Shown: one piece after another, positions 20,373-31,837 of the stretch | Layout: the number at the start of each line of letters is the position of its first letter | Position numbering within the stretch: position 1 is the stretch's first letter | NCBI GenBank assembly: GCA_012932865.1 | Contig: SAXG01000004.1 | Coordinates: 1,302,001 to 1,366,000 of the forward strand | Source of the DNA: Amylostereum areolatum | Taxonomy: Eukaryota; Basidiomycota; Agaricomycetes; Russulales; Stereaceae | DNA: 64,000 nt | Reading direction: 5' to 3' | Made by a program: the position numbers and the translations under genes | The notes under the pieces: generated by a model | Told to the model about the DNA's origin: nothing | The model's database searches: none | What the model saw: only the letters and a program-made list of their open reading frames with translations

Positions 20373-21216
20373 TCGACGATGGCTACACGTGTGGGCGAGC
20401 GTTTGAACTTCCCCCGACAGGCCGGGCAACGGAAAGCAACGTGAGAGTGCGGATTGTCAGAGTTTCTTTTCTCCGTCGCCATGCTCTCGTGTATGCAGGT
20501 GTAGCAAAATGCGTGGTTGCAGCCAGGTATGCTGGATTGCATGCGAGTTGATTCAGTAAATTGCGGGTGAGAAGAAAGGAAGGTGGGGGTTGAACGCACA
20601 AGTACGGGTTGATCATGGTATCCATACATATGGGGCAGGCGAGCTCGATATCTCTGTCGGCTTGCAGCTGCAATGAAGCGTAAGCGAAACGCGGGGGCGT
20701 ACGGACAAAGGGCGTACTGCTTCCCACCGCTTTACGATGTCGCGGAGACGAATCTCCGCCTGGGCAACTTTGTCCCGGACCCGTCTCATCTGGTCTACTC
20801 GGTGCGTCAGCCTGGACAAGGCGCTGTCATGCTGGGATCGACGGTCTCCGAGTCAGAACAAAATGGCGTACGGCGCATGTATAGGGACAGATACTCACGC
20901 GTCCAAGAGCGGAGGGGCAACGTCGCGCGCTGCTGGCCTTGTGACGGCGCGAAGCCGAGGCGGTCTTCTTCACCGTCGGTGCACTGCGGCGGGGCTCGGA
21001 GGCAGAGGAACTGCCGTGCGATGGGCTGCTAGAGTCGGCGCTCTGGGGCGCAGCGGGAACGGACACCGGCAGAATCGCGGGGGGAGGGGCGAAATGATTG
21101 TAGGTCGAATCGACGTCTTCGGCCATGGCGGGTGTGGACGCGTCTATATCCATGCGAGAGTCAAGGTCGTCGTCGATCTTGAGCTCGGATATGAGGGCAC
21201 GGAGGAGTTGGAGCAT
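20373..21216 (-). pseudogene. RING-finger (C3HC4) protein gene interrupted by the Gypsy element
   Basis: From ATG 21216 (MLQLLRALISELKIDDD) the model has a Ser/Pro/Ala-rich N-terminal domain, then a coiled coil (LSRLTHRVDQMRRVRDKVAQ), then a RING: CPIC...GCNHAFCYTC...CPAC, which holds all eight zinc ligands. Introns are 20894-20827 (GTGAGT), about 20748-20699 (GTACGC..TTGCAG) and 20599-20532 (GTGCGT..CCAG, 68 bp); the joins are in frame. Such proteins are usually E3 ubiquitin ligases. The frame reaches ...TRVAIVD and hits the LTR. The displaced C-terminus is at 10568-10669. As it stands, translation would run about 29 codons into the LTR and stop, giving a RING protein with a foreign tail. 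Confidence 0.82.
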
Positions 21217-21946
21217 GGTGATGATGAGAGCTAGCGCTGAAGCAGAAGGGGTGAGGGTGGACGAGGGTGGGAGACCGGTGGTGTCGAAATTCGAATGACT
21301 TTTATATACGAACCGCCTGCAGCCTGTCGATGGAGAGGCGGCTTGCCTGCAGCACAAAGAAATGAGCCAACTTTGGGCCCATCCCTACTCGAGGAGTCTA
21401 TTGGGTGAGTAATGAGTCCCAATCGCCATTCGTCAACCGGACTCACCACCAGCTCGAGCTTGCAGCCCACGGCGGCGGCGGACGGAAAGATACAGTTGCT
21501 TTGTGACATTGAAGCGTGAATCGGACCTGCATAGGTGTGTATAAATCAGTGTATCGGCGCTGGCTGATCTGCACGGGACCGCTCTTCCGCGACGGGTCCT
21601 CGGGCGCCAGACAGCGATTCAGCTGTGCCTGCTCCATGCAATCAACGATTGTCCAATGTCCCGTATCGACCGAGCGCTCGTAACGAGCCTTGCAATTGAC
21701 CGTCCATTCGATGATCGGATTCCAAGCTCTGGTTACGAGTCTGTGACGATGCTGGATGCTGCTCACCTCGGTGTCTGGGTCCTGGGAGGAGGGGCGTACG
21801 AAACTAAGCACGTATAAGTATTCTGTGTCCATGCATTTTCAGGCCATCCACCGCCCGTACCCGTTCCGCCATCAAGCCCCCCCTCGAGAATCCGATCCGC
21901 AGAATGCCTTCCCTGCGCGCTCCCGTCCCTCTTTTCCATGTGAGCC
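21217..21946. other. Possible minus-strand hypothetical gene, unresolved
   Basis: A minus frame from ATG 21832 to 21443 (MDTEYLYVLSFVRPSSQDPD...) is open for 129 codons and includes a Cys/Trp-bearing segment (IIEWTVNCKARYERSVDTGH). A GTGAGT donor lies near its end, but I could not build a convincing second exon. It lies upstream of the RING gene on the same strand. No family recognised. Confidence 0.3.
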
Positions 21947-22675
21947 GGCCGTCGAGATGGACCATCGACGCGTCAACTCTCGTACTCACCGTTCGTACAG
22001 AGCCAAATCGCTCTACGCGCGCGCTTCTACCAAGCCCGCGCAGAAACCCCCGTGCATGCCCAAGTCCCGACCGTCGTCCCAAGATGCGAATCCGCCTTGC
22101 TTCAGCGCTTTCCCGCCGTGGAAACCCTTCTCGGCACTCAAACCTCCGTCCATGACTGCTGGGTGACCGTCGCCGACACGTGCGGCAACCAGCACCGCTT
22201 CCTCGTCTCGTGCACCCTCCACCCTCGGATCACGCTCAACTACGCGATAAGATCGCGCTTCCCCGAACTACCTCCGTGGCACGGAGAAATCGTCGTCATG
22301 GCCATCGGGTCCAGGAATCGGGTAGTCAGCCTGCGAGGGGATGCTCAGGTGGCGATGGCCGATGCAGCCGTGCGGAAGTGCGCCCGTTCTCCCACTGCTA
22401 CCTCGGGCGTGTTGCTGATGGCCCTCGCCTCGCCTGCTTTTCAGATTTGTGCTTCGGGTCCAAGTCGACCTCGCCGCAGTGGAAGGGCTTGTCTTACCTT
22501 TCGAGATCGAAATCCCCACCGACATCTAACGACCCTCGGTCGGTCACTTACAGTAGTACATCCGCTCGCGCCCGTGCCCCGCTTCGTTCCCGATCCCCGC
22601 TTCACAATATCGAGTTCACATTGTATTTCACGCGTCTTGACGCGCTTATCCGATCCATTTGTATACCCTGTGTGA
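21947..22675 (+). CDS. Hypothetical basidiomycete protein, boundaries uncertain
   Basis: The frame is open from 21947 and reads SQIALRARFYQARAETPVHA, then VHDCWVTVADTCGNQHRFLV and LNYAIRSRFPELPPWHGEIV, ending near 22675. The central segment (ITLNYAIRSRFPELPPWHGE ... VVSLRG) resembles, from memory, a recurrent short basidiomycete hypothetical protein. I know no function for it. There is no clear ATG: the 5' end may be a spliced exon, and the Arg/Ser/Pro-rich tail after about 22440 may be intronic or shifted. Confidence 0.4.
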   Translation, partial: GRRDGPSTRQLSYSPFVQSQIALRARFYQARAETPVHAQVPTVVPRCESALLQRFPAVETLLGTQTSVHDCWVTVADTCGNQHRFLVSCTLHPRITLNYAIRSRFPELPPWHGEIVVMAIGSRNRVVSLRGDAQVAMADAAVRKCARSPTATSGVLLMALASPAFQICASGPSRPRRSGRACLTFRDRNPHRHLTTLGRSLTVVHPLAPVPRFVPDPRFTISSSHCISRVLTRLSDPFVYPV

Positions 22676-22864
22676 CAGAGGGAGGCGTGATTTGAGTACG
22701 GAGTGCTGCGCGCTCTGGGGTGTTCCGACGGTCGGAAGGCTCTATCGGGCGCGCGGACGAGCAGTTCGCAGGTATGCGATGCTCCGTCATGCGCTAACGC
22801 CTTGATATCTGGCCAATCCTTCGAATGAGAAGAAAGGCTGAGGATTCAATATGCAAGGGTGCCG

Positions 22865-24775
22865 CTGCGTCTCGATTTGAGCTCCGCCAGCGTTCGCCGT
22901 GCGCCAAGGGCGGGCGCGAGTGAGGCGCGACTTTCGCGACCAGTTGCCCACAGTCGTCCCAGTCGCTCTGGCAGGCCAGCCCGACACCCGCCCGCCGCCC
23001 GCAACATCCTCCGCAACTATGCGCACGTCGACAGCACTGGTCTCTGACTGGTCTCGGCATGCGCCTCAAGATTGCGCGTCGAACGAACTGTCCGCTCGAC
23101 GGTTCTCGGTGCGCGCGTCGGGGCTCAGCACCGCGTAGGGACGACACCGTCGACACGTACGTATGACCTCATTTCCCTCGCAAACCTCCTGCTTATCCCA
23201 CCGCCTGTAGCGACGACTCGCCGCGGGACCATGATCGATACTGGGATACTCAAACGTTCGCCCTCGCGACAGGTGCTCGGTACGTCTGCCCGTCGCCGAC
23301 GCCGTCCAAGTGCTCACCGTTTTCCGTTTTTTTTTTCACGTTCCAGAAGACGAAGGCAGATCTCCGGCGGAAAGGGGCGGCTGGCTGTGCAGCGAACGAA
23401 GGAGCTGGCAACAGGTCGAAGAACGGCGCCATCTCGACGGCTGACGCAGGCTCGACACGCACTCCAGACGGCGTTATGCCATGCCGCGGGCGAAGGACAG
23501 AAGCAGATGGCCTCCTGGCAGGCGCAACGGCAGCCCTCGTCGAGCATCCGCTCAACGGTCCCAAGGTACGCGTCATTTGTGTCCGTGCAGAACTTGGCTT
23601 GACAGGATGCGCGCATCTAGGCTTTCGTGTGCACCCAATACAACACTCCCAATCGCCTCGGGGACATGTTGCCACCACGAGGTCAGTAATGGCGCTCTGC
23701 CGCTACCATCACCTGCTGGTCTGACCTATCGCTCTAGACATGCGGCACGACAGCAGTTTCTCAACCCTCTCATCGACGCCCACCCTGACCTCACGTACAG
23801 CGTCGATTTTGACTCCAGCTCCAGCGCCGGACATCACCCCCTCTTGTCCAGGCGTATTCTCTCCAGCACCGGCCCCTCCGACGAGGCACATAACTGAAGA
23901 TCCAGACGTCGGCATCAACCCCGCACCCGCGTGCGGCAGACGTCATGAAGCAGGACCAGAGCCAACAAATTGAACGGAGACCTTTGACGCCATCAACCGC
24001 AACGAAAGGCGCTTCGACGCGAATTTGCATGACGTTCAGCTCGTGCCCCCCTCTCCGGCCACCCCCACGGAGAACGGTGGCAAACGGAGCGCGTGCAATC
24101 CCTTGGGCGAAATTAAATCCTCGTCCCCCTGCACCGGAGGACGACCCGGCCAGGCGCGTTCTCCCCCAGGTCTCGTCACGGGCGTAAGCTCTATCGGGCT
24201 ATGCCTACCCGCCTGTGAGGGCCTAGGGACGTCCTTGACCACGGAATGCTGGCAGACACTTGTACGACCATATGCCACGAGCCCGAGTTTTGCGGCTCGG
24301 GGAGCATCTCGGTAGAATGTGGTGAGGTTTAGCCTCTTTTGTGGGTGCGAGCTAGCACTGATTCATCTCCAGTATACCCAAATACGTACCCGCCCCGCGC
24401 GCCTTCTTCCGGGCCAGCGTACCTACCAGGACACGAACGCGGAAGGACAGCACAAGGTGTTTCCCCTGGATTTTGAGCCGCTCGTCGGTGATGATAGCTA
24501 GGATGCCAGGACGTCCAACGACAAGAAGCGCCTCGTGGGCGACAACTTCCGAGACACTGTCGAACATGAAGAGACTTCCCCCTGCGACGACAAGGAGTAC
24601 GAATGGTGTGTCTCGTCCTTTTTCCATCTTTCTTCTTTGACTGAATCGCGTCGCTTTTGAAGGGGCGATCACTTTGTTCGATATGGCGGCGAGCTCGTTG
24701 GTCACCACCTGGGAGTACAAGGGCTCTATGCAACACTTGCGACAAGCCTCAAGGCAAAGAGGAGGTCGAGGACTA
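22865..24775 (+). repeat. Left arm of a large inverted duplication
   Basis: About 1.9 kb, reading outward to inward, matches the reverse complement of 31838-33775 with scattered substitutions and small gaps. Examples are GCTCTGGCAGGCCAGCCCG and GGGACCATGATCGATACTGG. Open frames in the two copies differ by mostly non-synonymous changes, so no conserved protein is supported. The outer borders are not clean, with no short target duplication seen. Confidence 0.85.
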
Positions 24776-25088
24776 GGCATGCAGTAAGTTCATTCCATCT
24801 TTATTTTTGCTACGCGTTCGTTGACGTCTTGCTGCTCAGGCCTCAGGCTCTGGCCCGCCATGGAGGCCTCTGCTCTTGATCCGAAAGCTATTTTCTCCAT
24901 CCGTGCCCAGAACTTCGTTCGTTGCCTTGTCAGTTGCAGAGTGCGATTTTCATATCCAAAAGTACATGTACGAGTATGCAGTCGAAAATGTATACTGCAG
25001 AGTCGCGTGAACACAAGCGTTTAGGAAAGGAGAATTAAAAGTAGTTTCGTTCCTCGTTCACAGGCCACCATACCTCGTATCTCCTTTT
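24776..25088. other. Spacer inside the inverted duplication
   Basis: A 313-bp unique stretch between the left arm and the 3' end of the next gene. Nothing recognisable. Confidence 0.4.
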
Positions 25089-28000
25089 CTAAGCAGCTTT
25101 TTCCTTCCCCTTTCTCGACGTTCGGTTGGATTCTGGCCGACTGCTTGCCTCGGGAGGTAGGACACGCTCTGCAGATGCGTGTGAAGCGCCAGCAACGGGT
25201 TCATCGCGCGCACTTGGCAATGGAGGCGCCTTTTGAACGGCGCGGGACTCGGTGCGTCTGGCGACGGTTTCTCCCGCCGTCGTCGACGATGGCTGGGCAT
25301 TACGATCGCCGGCGCTGCCCCTGTTCCCGTTGGTACCCTTGTGGCTGCCAGACGCATGACGAGGCTGACTGTCGGGGGCCGGCCTTGCCTGCGTTCTACC
25401 CGGTCGCTTCCTCGACTCCGGGCGGGAGGGGAAGGCAAGGGAAAGGGGATGGAGGTCGTAGTCGAGTTGAACCATGTGCAGATTGCGCTTGTCGTAGTTG
25501 AGAAGAGAAACGACCCACGCAGAGTCGTAGCAATTGCGATATAGGCCGGGAGGTGCCACCGCCTCCATATTGACGCAGGCAGAGTGTTGTCTGAGACGAG
25601 GCTCAGCGCCCGGGACAGTGCACGTGCCGACACGCGGCATGCGTTGGTTCAATACGATGTTGTCTAGCGACCACATCCAGTTTGAAAATGGGCGACTCCG
25701 CCATATCGGCGTGATGCGAACATACGTCTTGCGACCCCGAGTAGAACCTTCGTCCGTGTCAGAGCCGGATTCATCGGAACTGACAGCTTGGGAGCCCATG
25801 CGAGTGAAGAATGGGATATGCTGAGGAAAATATTGGGCGATAACGTCTAAACGCTGCTCGTAGAGCTACAATGCAAGGCTGTTAGCGTCAGGCGATCTGG
25901 GGAGATAACGAGTTGCCTAACCCTCGATTTCTGAGCGCTCCTTGACGCACTGCGAAGTCGGCTCTCTATTTCTTCGTGTGTTTCTGGTCGAAGGACCCTC
26001 TTGTTGTATTTGTCCCTGGCCGTGCTGAAGTGCTTAAGGATCGCCGAGAGAACTCGCTCGAAGCGACGGAACGGGGTTCCTAGAGGTTGGGGGTATGCAT
26101 GCATTCCACGTTTGACGTGGTCCAGGAAACTGTGTGCAAATATATGGAACGCCTCCTGATTAATCGGGTGGGAGCGGGAAAGTGTGAAGTCGAGACGGAA
26201 GTGTTCGGCAGTGATTTTGATGCAGCCTGGATGTTTGTGGATATAGTCCTCGACCTCCTGGTCTGTGAGGGGAGGGCGGGTACTGGAGATAGCTTCCAGC
26301 GACAGTATCCCCAAGAGACGTAGAAGATGTTTGCGGATGGCTGACTGCAAAAACCTTCCGTCAGCGCGGTCTCCGGCAACGAGTGCTGTAGCTCACCCGA
26401 AACTGTAACAATTGAGGGTCCTTCGCCACCTCCCGATCAAGAGCTTTCATGTCCATGACAGACACCCTCCCTTTCCCCTTGGTTCTGCGAGAGGGCATTT
26501 GCTGCGGTGTCGAAGCCGAGGGCGTCACCCGAGTGGACGCGGTCTCCATCCTGGCCAACGCGGCGTCGATCTTCGTGTGCTGTTCTTTGGCTTGCTCAGA
26601 TAGCTGACTTCTAAGATTGGCGCAGCCTTCCGATATGAGCGAGGATATGTATTGCATGTAGATGTCGCCTGGAGTCGTCGAAGACCCCCGTCCGTTCGCT
26701 GCCCCCCCCGTGCTGTTACCTGAATAGGTGTTGAGCCATGGGCCGATACTTCGCAGATCGCGGATGGAACCCTACCAGATGACCCTGCTGGTCCCGAAGG
26801 TTGTGTGTTTTGCGGTATACCAGATGACACATTCGGAGAGTCGGAAGGGGGATGAGAGGTAGGCGGGGGTTGAGGTCGAGACCGTCCTGGAGATACGGTA
26901 AGTATGTAGACGAAACCAGGTGCAAAAACGCAGACCTAGTAGATTGCCTGGAGCGGAGGATCCTCCGGCGTTTGCGCCGAGGGACGGTCGGGTTGGGACG
27001 GCTCGCACCCTCTGCGCGGTTCGAGGTTCCCCGACTTCGGGACCTTCCAGAGGGCGTTCGGGGTGAATTGCTTCTGAAACGAAGATGAGGATGAGGACGG
27101 TTAACGGGGGGAAATAAAACAGAAGACAGACCTGTTCGTGGCTGTCTGTCAGCGAATTCCGGTGCATGTCTCTGAGCAGGCGTGTACGAGCCGGCGTCAG
27201 GTTCCGGCGGAGGAACAGCAGCTGACGGTCGTGAGGAAGCCCCAGATGGTGGATGCACCAAACCTGATGCAGTTCTCTGCGCACATATCAATGCCTACTC
27301 GCAAGATGACAGGACGCAGACTTACGTTTTCCGATCGAGTCTTTGTCTTCTTCTTCTTAAGTTTTTTGTCGCTCTTTTGAAGCCCTTCTGTATCTCCGTC
27401 AGAGCCACCTTCGTCCGACCCGCCGTACTCTGAAATGTCGTTGTGCCTCATCCATTTCTCTCTTTCGACCTCCGTCATCGGCCTGTAGTCCTGTTCAATA
27501 CATCAGTTTCGCTCATGAATCAATCTGGGACTTGGCGTACGTTGTTGACGAGCGCAGAATCGGGCTCCTGCGTTGTCTACTGGGCCTCTGAGCTTCCAGG
27601 CCAAGTCTTACTAGTTGAACGAAAGCTCACTTCTGCGTTGCCGATAGCCCCAGCTCGCTTCGCGTTGGCATTGTCTACCGAGAGATCAACGAGGGGAAGC
27701 AGATCAGGCGACGCGAACGGTCATACCTCTGACACTTGATAGGGAGGCGTCTACTTCCAAGTCGATGTCTTTGCGCTGTCCCCTCCTCGTCTTCTGAAGG
27801 TCGTCCATTGTGACGTCCTCGTCCACAGCCTGATTGGGACATGCTCCATCAGTATATGTACCCTCGACCACAAACAAAAAGCCGCACGTAGCTGGGCTCG
27901 GGCTCAGGGACCTGCGCGACCTGAAGGTGCACCGTCAGTACCAATCTACCTTTGTTGCCAAGTAGAGACTCACCGGTTGTTTTCCGGCTTGCGGCTCTGA

Positions 28001-28755
28001 AAGCTCGGCGGAGACGTTCTGCACGAGAAGTGAGTTATCTCCAGGTAAATCGCAGAGGCAAGCGCGTCTTACTTGTGCGGTGTTTTGCCGCAGAGATAGA
28101 GAATCAGTGACAGTACCCGAGACTGCGCCAGTATCTGTTCTAGAAACGACGGTCGCCGTATTGGACGCGGTAGGTTGACCACCTTGAGGCGTCAATATCG
28201 CCTATGTGGTCCCGATTGAAGAAGAGTGGTCGACCAACAAAAGAGAACGCACTGCTTGCAGCCAGTCCATCGGCGATCGAAGAGACCACATTTGTGTCGC
28301 GGCGACCGTGGTCGCGCCGTCGAAGGCCTGGACGCCTGCGGTCACTCGACTTGGAGCTGGGGAGGGACGATTGGACTGTCAAAACGATGAGTCAGTGGGG
28401 CTACGCTGGTGGTTTAGTTGATGCTGTACCGTGTTCTTTTTCTTGTTCTTCCTGTTCCGCTCGGCCATAAGCTAGTACCCGTCGTGTTAGCGCGTTCGTT
28501 ATACCTAGAGATGAGAGCGGAAGTGCTCACTTTTTCCAAGTGAGGGTTCCCTTGAGGGCGCTTGTATTCGGGATCGAGCCGGATCAACTTGTCGCGATGA
28601 GAGTCGCGGTTCACCGTTTCAGAGGTTGGGTCCGGATCGAACTCTTGGGGAACATTCCGTTTCTTCCAGCGAAAGGGTTCTTCGAGTCGGGAGCGGCTAT
28701 CAGGGGCCGATGTGGGTGTGGAACTTGGATCGACGGGGTGTTCTTCGAGAGACAT
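25089..28755 (-). CDS. Multi-exon basidiomycete protein of unknown function
   Basis: A chain of minus-strand exons runs from ATG 28755 (MSLEEHPVDPSSTPTSAPDS) to the stop at 25089. Recognisable blocks in order: PDPTSETVNRDSHRDKLIRL; a basic LMAERNRKNKKKN exon after a GTGAGC..CTAG intron; acidic DYRPMTEVEREKWMRHNDISEYGG with a Lys-rich DKKLKKKKTKTR; coiled coil LSEQAKEQHTKIDAALARME; IRKHLLRLLGILSL; FRLDFTLSRSHPINQEAFHI; LYEQRLDVIAQYFPQHIPFF; then SSDESGSDTDEG, WRSRPFSNWMWSLD and NCYDSAWVVSL, ending in a low-complexity basic tail. From memory, the block order (IRKHLLRLL, SSDE, WRS, NCY..W..SL) recurs in an expanded basidiomycete family of unknown role. Exon borders between 26.4 and 28.2 kb are approximate. 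It sits between the arms of the inverted duplication. Confidence 0.6.
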
Positions 28756-29777
28756 CAGGGAGTGGGGGAGATGGGGACATGCGAGTGCGGGTGTTTATGC
28801 AGCATCCCAGTTTCTCTAGCCCGGGTCCCGCACGAAGTGCTGGAGAATGGAGAATGGAGTACCATTGAACGATTGACTTGGAAGAGAGCTTCAATCAATC
28901 CATACATGACCATTTCCACCGGCTACTAGCTTCTCACCGATGCCGGAGTCCCGGAGCGCCCATCAAGTACGGCAGTCGCCGTGTGCCGACAGCAGGCCGA
29001 CGACTCGGTTACAGCACCTGGTGTTTCCTCCTGAGTCTTGCCGCTTGCGCGAGGCTTGCTGGTGGCCTTGCTGCTACGCGGGCCAGCGGCACACATCGGT
29101 AATTAGCCCCCTTCTTCGACCTTTTTCTGCTATATCTATAGGGCAATTCTACACTTGAGAGAGCATGGAACGGAACTTCCCCGGAGGTTGCACAAACTGG
29201 GAAAGGCGGGGCCAAGTACGTGAACCAATGAGTCACTAGTCAAGGACCGGACGTCCTAGAGGCACTGCCTGCTATTCTGCGTTGCACTGATATCGACGGA
29301 TGCCGGAAGGTAGGAATATGAAATTGCCAGTCAGTCGGATGAACCTGGTGAGTGCCGTTCTGTCGGAGCACGTCCGTCGTCCGAGTATCTCTGTTCTGTG
29401 GATATATTCACCCCATAAGACGATGGCGACGCTTTCAAGAGCTGGAAATCCCTGAATTTTTGACGGCTGAAATCTTCAAGGACGTCCCGGCCTCCAGGTC
29501 CTGCGTCTGAGGCGGAGGCAACGCGGCAGCCGACTCGGCCTGCGAATGTAAAATTATCCTCGTCAATATGATTTCATACCTAACTACGCGGCCACCCACA
29601 GGGAAAAACAGGGAAAAACAGGGGGAGAAGCTGCTTGATATTCTCCGGAAGAGGCAACTAAAATTTTCAAGTGCTGTGTAAGCGGTTCAAGTTGAACGTT
29701 GAACGTTGAACGCTGACCTAGTACCAGCTCCCACAATCTACACCATCGCGCTCCACGTCCGCCTGCCTTACCCAGCC
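28756..29777. other. Intergenic region
   Basis: No supported gene. It separates two diverging genes and so should hold both promoters. A short tandem GAACGTT motif is at about 29694-29710 and a GGGAAAAACA doublet at about 29600-29620. Confidence 0.4.
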
Positions 29778-30722
29778 ATGCCCTCCTCTATGTGCTTTGA
29801 AAATATCACGCACTACTTCGACAAAGTCGATCCGTCATCTCCCACCACTGAACGCCCCGAGGAGTTTCACAACATGGAGCCCCTGCACTGTTCCGAGCGG
29901 TTTTCCATCTACGCCTGCATCATGTCCTCCTCCACCATGAACCCAACGCGCGTTATTGTCAAGGTCGCCAGGAACAGAAAAGCTGTCCGCTATCTCGCGA
30001 AAGAATACGACATCTACGCGAGCAAACTCTGTTCTCTTCAAGGAACCTGGATACCCCGGTGCTACGGCATGTACCAAAACATCAACGCTCACGGCCCTCC
30101 CACGTGCATGGTGCTTGAGCATTGCGGGTCTCCGGTAAACTGCAACTTCGCCAACCTCAAGAAAGAGTTCAAGTAAGCGCGTCTCTCGTCTAAAGTTTTA
30201 CAGTATGCCTATCAACGAGATCATAGGACACAGTTCATCAGCGCGGCGGTAGCCATACACAAACTAGGGATTTTGTTAGGTTCCATCCACGCAAGAAGCG
30301 TCCTTAACCATCATGGTCATCCCAAGCTCATCTCTTTTACTGGTTGCTACGAGCACAAATGTGAAGTAGCTCTCCCCATAAAAGAGGGTCCCATCTCCAT
30401 TATGCCTCTCCTGTCGGACTTCAAGTGCGACGAGTTATACACATTGTGCTTAGACCTCGAGATATGGAAACCCCGTGCGTTTTCCTTCATCTCTAAGACT
30501 CATCATATTTCCCTCTGTTTAACAAAATGCTATGTCACAGGGACCGTACGGTACATGGGCAAGAAATATCCGGCACATTTAGTCCTTCACCCGGGGAGAC
30601 TTGCGGATGATACGCAAGATATAAGGCCGGCAGGAAAGAACATATCTGGGGCCTGTCAGGCAGCCAGGAGACACCTACAAACACACTATCCCGACGAATG
30701 GGAACGAGTTAAAGGTTCGTGA
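29778..30722 (+). CDS. Protein-kinase-like protein, probable pseudokinase
   Basis: Exons 29778-30172, 30227-30474 and 30541-30722 (introns 54 and 66 bp, GTAAGC..ATAG and GTGCGT..ACAG) give about 274 aa from MPSSMCFENITHYF. The fold signs are a VIVKVAR strand with the lysine expected to contact ATP, a KEYDIYASKL helix, and a hinge-like MVLEHCGSP. The segment AIHKLGILLGSIHARSVLNH then aligns with the catalytic loop of the basidiomycete kinase-like family, and GHPKLISFTGCYEHKC with its metal-binding segment. In active members these read HGDxHPRNV and xIDF; here the aspartates and the asparagine are replaced (GSIHARSV, LISF). The C-terminal lobe is short, so catalytic activity is unlikely. An expressed regulatory pseudokinase or a decaying gene are both possible; all joins keep frame. 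Confidence 0.65.
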
Positions 30723-31837
30723 ACTCAGCTCCATCCATCTTAGACAATTGTGTATTCCAACACCAGTATTGCCAGACACCTTCGAACATAGGACCGCCCA
30801 GTTATGCAACGCTTACGCCGCTCACGGATACCCGAATGCCTTTTCACCAAGACCCACCAGTGGCAGGCCTTACGGCCATTGAACGGCGATCCAGCGTCCA
30901 CTCACATGATCGGGTGACTCGCTGTCATACCTCTGTCTAGTAGTTGTACCATACATCGGGCCAAGGTCGTTAAAGGGGCCAACGCCGCCCTGTGTCAACC
31001 CAATTCACTGGCAAGACCGATAGCCTACCTCCTTGCGAGCCCGGTTACGCCCAAGACTCTGAACTCAGAGTAATATGGCTGTCGCACAAAACGAAGACGA
31101 AGACGAAGAACGCGAAAGGTCAGCGGTTCAGGTCGTGTAGGCTATGCGTTTGTAAATTTCTATCGCGGCAGTGGGTTGGTAGTAAAATCCGCAGGCCGTA
31201 AACGACCTGAGGACTACGATAAGATTTGTGTTTATCTATATTATAGCCATGTTTCGCACAGGAGTCCGATCCAGACGAACCTGGGGATTAGTCTATCTTA
31301 CTGAGGCTGGCTCTGCTCGATACACCGGCGGCTTGACAACACGCTGGAAACATAAGTACAGCGCGACGGAAACGAAGAGTGCGCCAAGGCGCGCAGACAT
31401 CGACAGCGTGTCCTCGGTACTTCGAACGGGGCAATGAATGTATTCACGGAAGCTAGGACCGTCACTAAACAAACTACGGGGCAACATGGCTGAGTAACGT
31501 AATGAAACCCGCCCCCGTAGGCAGTCGATCGCGCCGCAAGAGTCGATAATCAAAAAACTCCCCGGCGGCGGCAGTCGGCATCCGTCCTGCTGCGTATGTA
31601 GTACCACACGCAGGGCGCGAATAGTCTGCACGGGCACGCTTTCGCGTGTGGCTGATTTGCAGAACCAAGGCGTGGGCAACCGTCTCTGACCCCAGCATGA
31701 TGGCTTGCGCGCCGACGGCAGAGGTCTCCGTGGCGGGCGAAAGGACTCAGAGTCTGAGCCGGAAGACATCATCGAACGCGGAGCAAATATAAAGATGGAA
31801 TGGACGTACGGCGTGACGAGTCCTTAACCCGCAACTC
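30723..31837. other. Intergenic region
   Basis: Only short frames without domains. A small GAAGAC tandem (about 31092-31110) gives a Lys/Thr run. It ends at the inner border of the right inverted-duplication arm. Confidence 0.4.

Noticed and set aside
22865..24775. Proline-rich frames in the inverted-duplication arms as genes
   Set aside because: The two arm copies differ mainly by amino-acid-changing substitutions and gaps, as expected for non-coding drift.
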